DNA from: an uncultured Oscillospiraceae bacterium
Lineage (GTDB): Bacteria; Bacillota; Clostridia; Oscillospirales; Oscillospiraceae
Assembly (NCBI GenBank): GCA_947631805.1
Contig: CANRNA010000036.1
Span: 1-11,487, forward strand
DNA: 11,487 bases
Direction: 5' to 3'
The position numbers and the translations under genes are program-made. The notes beneath the pieces are model-generated. The model was given only the letters and a program-made list of their open reading frames with translations. It was not told the origin of the DNA and did not search any database. Position 1 is the first letter of the stretch, and each line of letters starts with the position of its first letter. This document shows, one piece after another, positions 6,798-11,487 of the stretch.

Positions 6798-7325
6798 TCA
6801 CACCTCGTACCGGCGGTACTCCCGGCCGTCCAGGGTCTTCCACAAAAACGTCCGGCCCTCCCAGGTCATGTAGCTCTTCTCGCTGCCCCACAGGGGCCGG
6901 GACACGGATCCGGGATTCAAATATAAAAAGGTGGGATGGGGCTCCGTGGCGGGCACATGGGTGTGGCCGTGGAGCAGGATGTCCCCCTGGCCCATGGGCG
7001 GCAGGCGGGAGGCATTATAGAGATGTCCATGGGTGGCGAACATCAGCTTGTCCCCCACCGGGAACACGGTGTACTCCGGCTCCACGGGAAAGTCCAGCAT
7101 CCCCAGGTCGCCGTCGCTGTCGCAGTTGCCCCGGACGCAGCTGATCTTGTCTTTTATCCCGTTGAGCATATCCGCCACCGCGGCCTTGTCCCCCTCGATG
7201 AGGCCCGCGTGGAGCACATCCCCCAGCAGGAGCAGCCGCTCCGCCCCCTCCCGGGCGAAGGCGTCCATCAGCATTTTGCAGCACTCTGCCGACCCGTGCA
7301 GGTCGGAGGCGATCAGCCATTTCAT
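6798..7325 (-). CDS. YfcE/MJ0936-type metallophosphoesterase
   Basis: This is a calcineurin-like, dinuclear-metal phosphodiesterase of the small cytoplasmic YfcE family. Relatives hydrolyse model phosphodiesters, but the natural substrate is generally not known. The 175 residues carry all the metal-binding blocks in order: SDLHG (7-11, D8 and H10), GDVLHAG (35-41, D36), GNCD (66-69, N67), THGH (98-101), GHTH (120-123) and the structural NPGS (137-140). There is no signal peptide or membrane segment. The start has GGAGG 7 nt upstream. It follows the YgjP-like gene by 21 nt on the same strand and is probably cotranscribed with it; the terminator just downstream ends the unit. In E. coli the symbol yfcE is used for a homologue, but orthology is not certain enough to carry the name over. 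Confidence 0.9.
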   Translation of the reverse strand: MKWLIASDLHGSAECCKMLMDAFAREGAERLLLLGDVLHAGLIEGDKAAVADMLNGIKDKISCVRGNCDSDGDLGMLDFPVEPEYTVFPVGDKLMFATHGHLYNASRLPPMGQGDILLHGHTHVPATEPHPTFLYLNPGSVSRPLWGSEKSYMTWEGRTFLWKTLDGREYRRYEV

Positions 7326-7346
7326 TTCCGTCCCTCCGTATACATA

Positions 7347-7967
7347 TTATTTATGGTCCTCAGTGTACCCCTCCGGCGGGGCGCTGTCAAGCCTCGCCAT
7401 GAGCACGGCCCCCTCCCGGCGCAGCCACTGGCGGCTGTCCCGCCAGCGGGGGAGCACCCGCTCCACCTGGGCCCAGAACCGGGGGCTGTGGTCCATGACC
7501 AGCCTGTGGCAGAGCTCGTGGACCACCACATAGTCCCGCACGGCCTCCGGGGCCAGCATGAGCAGGCAGTTGAAGCTCAGGTCGCCCCGGCCGGAGCAGC
7601 TGCCCCACCGCGTCCTCTGCCGCCGGATGGTCACCCGGCCGTAATCCGTCCCCACCAGGGAGGCGAAGCGCCTGACCCGAGCCGGGAGGTCCTCCCGGGC
7701 CCCGGCGGCCAGCTCATCCAGTTCCCGGTCTGTGAGCGCCCCCGCCCGCGCCGCCGCCTCCCGGCGGGCCAGTGCCGTGCGCCGGTGGCGCTCTATCCAC
7801 GCCGCCCTCTCTCCCAGCAGGGCCCGAAGCCGCTCCTGGCTCATCCCCCTGGGGGCCCGCACCAGCACGCTCCCGTCCGGCCGTATCTCCACCGACACGG
7901 TCCTGCGGCCGCTGCGGATGACCTCCGCCGCCCCGCCGCTGTATTCAATGGTATCTATAGAAAACAC
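7347..7967 (-). CDS. YgjP-like zinc metallopeptidase domain protein (DUF45/M48-related)
   Basis: This is a predicted zinc-dependent peptidase of the YgjP-like family, mostly uncharacterised. The 206 residues include a variable N-terminal region (1-110), then the family block RRQRTRWGSCS (115-125), a hydrophobic stretch with FNCLLMLAPEAVRDYVVVHE (starting at 132) that includes the start of HELCH (150-154, an HExxH motif), and H160 in DHSPRFW (159-165), which fits the third metal ligand. No signal peptide or membrane helix is visible, so it should be cytoplasmic. The start is GTG at 7967: no in-frame ATG lies near it and a promoter is centred about 50 nt upstream, but the ribosome site is weak, so the exact start is less sure than the frame. 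It leads a two-gene unit with the phosphoesterase. Its substrate is unknown. Confidence 0.88.
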   Translation of the reverse strand: MFSIDTIEYSGGAAEVIRSGRRTVSVEIRPDGSVLVRAPRGMSQERLRALLGERAAWIERHRRTALARREAAARAGALTDRELDELAAGAREDLPARVRRFASLVGTDYGRVTIRRQRTRWGSCSGRGDLSFNCLLMLAPEAVRDYVVVHELCHRLVMDHSPRFWAQVERVLPRWRDSRQWLRREGAVLMARLDSAPPEGYTEDHK

Positions 7968-8000
7968 CCGCTTTCCATCCCATCCCGTGGGGCCGCCTCG

Positions 8001-8029
8001 ATTGTAGCACCCTGTGCCTCCCGCCGCAA
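8001..8029 (-). promoter_or_regulatory. Promoter of the metallopeptidase-phosphoesterase unit
   Basis: On the minus strand TTGCGG (8029-8024) is followed by a 17-nt spacer and TACAAT (8006-8001), five of six bases of the -10 consensus. A TG dinucleotide one base before the -10 makes an extended -10. The start would be near 7994, about 27 nt before the GTG at 7967, which supports that start. Confidence 0.7.
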
Positions 8030-8079
8030 CCGTATTATGAAAACAGCACTTTTTGCAATCGTCACAGCATCATACACTA

Positions 8080-8108
8080 TGGTCATTGCGGATGATATCT
8101 GTTATCAT
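8080..8108 (+). promoter_or_regulatory. Extended -10 promoter of the ABC importer operon
   Basis: TGGTCA (8080-8085, 4 of 6 consensus bases) is followed by a 17-nt spacer and TATCAT (8103-8108, 5 of 6), with TG at 8100-8101 forming an extended -10. The predicted start is near 8115, giving a leader of about 24 nt. The weak -35 suggests dependence on the extended -10 or an activator. Confidence 0.55.
8092..8108. repeat. Inverted repeat ATGATA-N5-TATCAT over the importer -10 box
   Basis: ATGATA (8092-8097) and TATCAT (8103-8108) are perfect complements separated by TCTGT. The right arm is the proposed -10 hexamer itself. The symmetry and position would suit a repressor site, but six-base arms in AT-rich promoter DNA can arise by chance. 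Confidence 0.35.
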
Positions 8109-8138
8109 GCGGCAAGAAACTTTTGGGAGGTTTTTTGT

Positions 8139-9728
8139 ATGAGAAAGCATCTAGCGGTACTCCTGGCGGCGGCCCTGTTTCTGAGCCTTGCCGCCGTCCC
8201 GGCCAGCGCGGCCGAGGGGGAAAAGGTCCTGCGCCTCGCCTCGGAGAGCGACATCCTGACCATGGACGTGGCCCTGACCACCGACGACTACTTCATCCCC
8301 CACAACGTGTTCGACCGTCTCTTTGAGATCAAGGTCCAGCCCGACGGCTCCACGGACATCGTCCCCTCTCTGGTAGAGGACTACTCCGTGTCCGAGGACG
8401 GCCTGACCTACACCTTCCGCCTGGTGGAGGGCGTGACCTTCTCCAACGGCAATCCCCTCACCGCGGAGGACGTGAAGTACACCTTTGAGCGGCTCCTCAC
8501 CGTGCCCGGCGGGTGCAACTACGACATCGCCCAGGAGGTGGACGGCGCCGACGCCCTCTTAAACGGCGAGACCGACGACCTGGCGGGCATCACCGTCAAC
8601 GGCGACTATGAGCTGAGCGTGACCCTGGCCGCCCCCAACGCGGGCTATATCGCCGAGCTCACCTCTCCGGCCATGAGCGTGGTGGACAAGGAGACGTGCC
8701 AGAGCGTGGCGGCCTTCGGCATGGAGTGCGCCGACACCATCGGCTCCGGCCCCTACGTGGTGTCCGAGTGGGTGCCCAATGACCACTTCACCCTGGAGCG
8801 CAACGAGAACTACTGGGGCCAGGTCCCCGACGCCGATAGGGTCATCATGAGCGTGGTCCCCGACCCCAACACCCAGAACCTGATGTTCCAAAGCGGGGAG
8901 CTTGACATCATCGACCTGGACGCTTTGGACAGCTCCATCATCGACAGCGTGTACAAGACCACCTACGCCGACTCCATCGTCCCCGGCTACCGGGTTGGCG
9001 TGACGTTCATGAGCATGAACGAGAACAACGAGTATCTCTCCGACGTGAACGTGCGCCGGGCCATCCAGATGTCCATCGACCGGCAGGGCCTGCTGGATAA
9101 CTTCTACGGCGGCGACGGCATCATCGAAAACGGCATGATCGCCACCGGCGTGTGGGGCCATAACGACGATTTGACCCCCATTGTCTACGACCCGGAGGGG
9201 GCGAAGGCCCTTCTGGCCGAAGCCGGTTATGAGCCGGGCGAGATATCCTTCGAGTTCTCCCTGGACTCCTCCGGCGGCGCCGCCACCCAGATGGTCTATC
9301 AGCAGATAGCCCAGGACCTGGCCGAAGTGGGCATCGACGCCCAGATACGCAGCTATGACGAGTCCGCCTGGCTGGACTTCCGCCGCACGGAGGAAATGCC
9401 CGCCTTCGTGGGCACCTGGACCATGGACTACAACGACCCGGCCAACATCCTGGCCACCTTCTTCTCCAACAGCACCTCCGGCCGCAGCCTGAATTACGCG
9501 GATCAGGCCGTCAAGGATCGGGTGGACGCCGCCTCCGCCATCATTGACGACGACGAGCGCATGGCCGAGTATCAGGCCATCGAGGAGGCCATCGTGGTGG
9601 AAGACGCCGCCGTGGTGCCCCTGTACGAGCGGGCCCACCTGTTCTGCATCGGCGAGAACGTTGCCTCCTTCGTCCCCCACTGGGCGGGGTTCTCCAACTT
9701 CTTCGTCCGCGATGTGGAAATGAAGTGA
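8139..9728 (+). CDS. Peptide/nickel-class ABC transporter solute-binding protein (SBP_bac_5 family)
   Basis: This is the extracytoplasmic receptor that captures a ligand and delivers it to the permease pair encoded next. Family members bind oligopeptides, nickel, opines, sugars or glutathione; the ligand here cannot be assigned. The 529-residue protein has a signal peptide (basic MRKH, hydrophobic 5-20) with an ASA site at 22-24 for signal peptidase I. The family segment LTYTFRLVEGVTFSNGNPLTAEDVKYTFERLL starts at 89, followed by GSGPYVVSEW (202-211), NENYWG (222-227) and the region DVNVRRAIQMSIDR (302-315). The start is fixed by GGGAGG 8 nt upstream and by the signal peptide; the frame is open much further upstream but that part is not coding. 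There is no lipobox cysteine, unusual for a Gram-positive binding protein. The first Cys is residue 126; the others are at 187, 197 and 503. The protein is strongly acidic. Confidence 0.93.
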   Translation: MRKHLAVLLAAALFLSLAAVPASAAEGEKVLRLASESDILTMDVALTTDDYFIPHNVFDRLFEIKVQPDGSTDIVPSLVEDYSVSEDGLTYTFRLVEGVTFSNGNPLTAEDVKYTFERLLTVPGGCNYDIAQEVDGADALLNGETDDLAGITVNGDYELSVTLAAPNAGYIAELTSPAMSVVDKETCQSVAAFGMECADTIGSGPYVVSEWVPNDHFTLERNENYWGQVPDADRVIMSVVPDPNTQNLMFQSGELDIIDLDALDSSIIDSVYKTTYADSIVPGYRVGVTFMSMNENNEYLSDVNVRRAIQMSIDRQGLLDNFYGGDGIIENGMIATGVWGHNDDLTPIVYDPEGAKALLAEAGYEPGEISFEFSLDSSGGAATQMVYQQIAQDLAEVGIDAQIRSYDESAWLDFRRTEEMPAFVGTWTMDYNDPANILATFFSNSTSGRSLNYADQAVKDRVDAASAIIDDDERMAEYQAIEEAIVVEDAAVVPLYERAHLFCIGENVASFVPHWAGFSNFFVRDVEMK

Positions 9729-9746
9729 GCTGACACACATAACTGC

Positions 9747-9777
9747 CGCTGGGCGCCGGGTCTGCCGACGCCCAGCG
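9747..9777 (+). other. Stem-loop between the binding-protein and permease genes
   Basis: CGCTGGGCG (9747-9755) pairs perfectly with CGCCCAGCG (9769-9777). Inside, CGG/CCG can pair after one C-A mismatch, leaving a 5-nt loop. No T-run follows, so it is not a standard terminator. In similar importer operons such hairpins protect the upstream binding-protein mRNA or lower read-through; that role is inferred here. Confidence 0.6.
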
Positions 9778-9810
9778 CCCCGTATCCTCACCCCGCGAAA
9801 AGGAAGTGAC

Positions 9811-10746
9811 ATGATGAGCACCCTCAAGAGCATCCTCCGGCGCGTTTTGAGCTCCATCCCCGTGCTGATAGGGGTGGTGCTGGTGATATACCTCATTTTG
9901 CGCATATTGCCGGGCAACGCCATCCTGACCATGATGGGCGAGCACGCCCGGGAGGAGGTAGTCGCCCAGCTGTCGGCGGAGCTGGGACTGGATAAGCCCT
10001 GGTACGTGCAGTTTTGGGTGTACATCTCCGGCCTGTTCACCGGGGACATGGGCACCAGCATCAAATACCACAAGCCCGTGTCGGAGCTTCTGGCGGTCTA
10101 CTTCCCCGTGACAGTGAAGCTGTCGTGCCTGGCGGCGCTGGTGGCCTGGGTCATCGGCATCCTGTGCGGGGCGGTGTCGGCCATGCGCAAGGATAAGCTT
10201 GCCGACCGGCTGGGCATGGGCTTTTCCCTGCTGGGCATCTCCGTGCCCGTGTTCATGACGGCCATGGTGCTGCAATACCTGTTCGCCTACAAGCTCAAGT
10301 GGTTCCCCCTCCAGGGCACCAAGGACGGCCTGGCGTCCTATGTGCTGCCCGCCATTGCCCTGGGCTGGAGCAGCGCCGGGTCCGTGGCCCGGCTCACCCG
10401 CTCCACCCTGCTGGAGGTCATGGGGGCGGACTTCATCGACACCGCCCGGTCCAAGGGCCGGAGCGTGTCCGGGGCGGTGGCGTTCCACGCCCTGCGAAAC
10501 GCCCTCATCCCCGTGGTCACCGTCATGGCCATCCAGATATCCTCCCTGCTCTCCGGTGCGGTGATCACCGAGACCATCTTCAGCCTGCCGGGCATCGGAC
10601 GGCTGTGCATCGACGCCATCTCCGGCCGGGATATCCCCCTTTTGCAGGGCTCGGTGGTCTTTGCCACGGTGCTGGTCATCGCGGGCAACCTGGTGGCGGA
10701 CTGTCTTTACAGCGTACTGGACCCCCGCATCGGAAAGGAGAGCTGA
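9811..10746 (+). CDS. ABC transporter permease, DppB/OppB type
   Basis: This is the first membrane subunit of a peptide/nickel-class ABC importer; it forms the channel with the DppC-type partner. The 311-residue protein has an N-terminal membrane helix (about 10-31), the family's soluble segment with GLDKPWYVQFWVYISGLFTGDMG (starting at 59), then about five further helices (near 103-124, 136-158, 175-196, 233-253, 278-300). The ATPase-contacting EAA loop is ADFIDTARSKGRSVSGAVAFHALRNALIP (starting at 206), and ETIFSLPGIGRL (254-265) is also characteristic. AGGA lies 6 nt before the ATG at 9811; a second in-frame ATG directly after it is equally possible. The gene follows the binding protein by 82 nt that contain a hairpin, and is followed by the second permease after 1 nt. 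Confidence 0.93.
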   Translation: MMSTLKSILRRVLSSIPVLIGVVLVIYLILRILPGNAILTMMGEHAREEVVAQLSAELGLDKPWYVQFWVYISGLFTGDMGTSIKYHKPVSELLAVYFPVTVKLSCLAALVAWVIGILCGAVSAMRKDKLADRLGMGFSLLGISVPVFMTAMVLQYLFAYKLKWFPLQGTKDGLASYVLPAIALGWSSAGSVARLTRSTLLEVMGADFIDTARSKGRSVSGAVAFHALRNALIPVVTVMAIQISSLLSGAVITETIFSLPGIGRLCIDAISGRDIPLLQGSVVFATVLVIAGNLVADCLYSVLDPRIGKES

Positions 10747-10747
10747 C

Positions 10748-11487
10748 ATGGCGGTGTCTCACAGAAAAAAGGCCCCCGCCCTGTCCGGAGAGCTGGCGAG
10801 CCAGCTGGGAGAGAGCGAGAGCATAAAGGTGCGCCTGGGGCGCATGGCCCGGCACAACCGCCTGGCCGTGGTGTCGGCGGGGTTTTTGCTGCTGCTGGTG
10901 CTGGCCACCGTACTGGTGCCGGTGCTCAGCCCCTATGACCCGAATATAGGCGACGCCTCCCTCCGTCTCGGCGCCCCCTCCGCCGCCCACTGGCTGGGTA
11001 CGGACGAGATGGGCCGGGACGTGCTGACCCGCCTGCTGTATGGGGCGCGCATCTCCCTGGCCGTGGGGGTGATACCCACCCTGGTGTCCATGGTCATCGG
11101 CGTAGCGCTGGGCGTCACGGCCGGTTACGTGGGCGGGAAGACGGACTATATCATCATGCGCCTGGCAGACGTGATGCTGGCCTTCCCCTCCATCCTGCTG
11201 GCCATGGTCATCATGTACACCCTGGGAGACGGGGTCATGAACATCTTCCTGGCCCTGGCGCTGATAGGCTGGGCCAGCGTGGCCCGGGTGGCCAGGAGCG
11301 AGACCATCTCCCTGAAGGAGAGCGAGTATGTCCAGGCGGCCCGGAGCATCGGCGTGGGGCCCCTCTCCATCATCCTCCGGCACATCCTGCCCAACTGCCT
11401 GCCCTCGCTTATCGTGCTGTTCACCCTGAACATCCCCTCCGCCATCCTGTCGGAGAGCTCCCTGAGCTTTCTGGGGGTGGGCGTGCA
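10748..11487 (+). CDS. ABC transporter permease, DppC/OppC type (3' end outside window)
   Basis: This is the second membrane subunit of the importer. The 246 visible codons start MAVSHRKKAPALSGEL, with a long charged cytoplasmic N-terminus, a first membrane helix (about 40-60), and the DppC signature HWLGTDEMGRDVLTRLLYGARIS (starting at 81). Several helices follow, then the EAA loop ESEYVQAARSIGVGPLSIILRHILPN (starting at 191) and SESSLSFLGVGV at the edge. The family is usually about 280-300 residues, so only the last helix and tail are missing. AGGAG lies 7 nt upstream of the ATG, and only one base separates it from the previous stop codon, so the two permeases are surely cotranscribed. The ATPase genes (DppD/DppF type) would be expected next, beyond the window. 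Confidence 0.94.
   Translation, partial: MAVSHRKKAPALSGELASQLGESESIKVRLGRMARHNRLAVVSAGFLLLLVLATVLVPVLSPYDPNIGDASLRLGAPSAAHWLGTDEMGRDVLTRLLYGARISLAVGVIPTLVSMVIGVALGVTAGYVGGKTDYIIMRLADVMLAFPSILLAMVIMYTLGDGVMNIFLALALIGWASVARVARSETISLKESEYVQAARSIGVGPLSIILRHILPNCLPSLIVLFTLNIPSAILSESSLSFLGVGV

Larger units (their letters stand above)
7968..8138. other. Divergent intergenic region between the metallopeptidase and transporter genes
   Basis: This 171-nt region separates the leftward metallopeptidase unit from the rightward ABC importer operon. It holds one plausible sigma-A promoter for each direction, a short perfect inverted repeat at 8092-8108 and the solute-binding-protein ribosome site (GGGAGG, 8125-8130). 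I see no gene in it. Confidence 0.7.

Noticed and set aside
6936..8138. The frame of the binding protein extends about 400 codons upstream as an open frame
   Set aside because: That part is antisense to the phosphoesterase and metallopeptidase genes. The signal peptide and ribosome site place the true start at 8139.
8559..10749. Two long minus-strand frames opposite the binding protein and DppB-type permease
   Set aside because: Low-complexity His/Gly/Val-rich translations opposite well-identified genes; no supporting motif.

Overview
The window looks like a piece of chromosome from a high-GC, Gram-positive clostridial bacterium, plausibly of the Oscillospiraceae/Ruminococcaceae kind. This rests on the GC-rich coding sequence, strong AGGAGG-type ribosome binding sites, the Firmicute-style order of the division/cell-wall cluster (mraZ-rsmH-ftsL-PASTA penicillin-binding protein-murE-mraY), and a MurE with the DNPR signature for meso-diaminopimelate. 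The taxon is inferred; no rRNA is present.

Layout. (1) From 6501 down to 1, on the minus strand, lies the front half of a dcw (division and cell wall) operon: mraZ, rsmH, ftsL-like, a class B penicillin-binding protein with two PASTA domains, murE, and mraY, which runs off the left edge. mraZ/rsmH, rsmH/ftsL and murE/mraY overlap by a few bases; the only gap above 60 nt is between ftsL and the PBP gene. A good sigma-A promoter (TTGCAA-17 nt-TATAAT) precedes mraZ, and three TGGGG boxes lying over its -10/start region match the known type of MraZ operator, implying autorepression. (2) From 7967 down to 6798, also minus, is a two-gene unit: a YgjP-like zinc metallopeptidase and a YfcE-like metallophosphoesterase. 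It has its own promoter and ends in a strong intrinsic terminator (6740-6778) that insulates it from the dcw operon. (3) From 8139 rightwards, on the plus strand, is the start of an ABC importer operon of the peptide/nickel class: an extracytoplasmic solute-binding protein, a DppB-type permease and a DppC-type permease cut by the right edge. The ATPase genes presumably follow outside the window. The 171-nt divergent region 7968-8138 holds a promoter for each direction.

How the genes work together: MraZ is the likely regulator of the cluster. RsmH methylates 16S rRNA. FtsL and the PBP belong to the septal peptidoglycan synthesis machine. MurE adds the third stem amino acid, and MraY makes lipid I on the membrane. 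The transporter genes are a separate nutrient-uptake unit whose substrate cannot be read from sequence.

I see no convincing evidence of a previously undescribed system. The window is mostly ordinary core genome. The points most worth a second look are the MraZ operator and overlapping leader hairpin, the solute-binding protein without a lipoprotein cysteine, a perfect inverted repeat touching its -10 box, and an FtsL-like protein with a long charged cytoplasmic tail. No tRNA, rRNA, CRISPR, insertion sequence or prophage gene was recognised.
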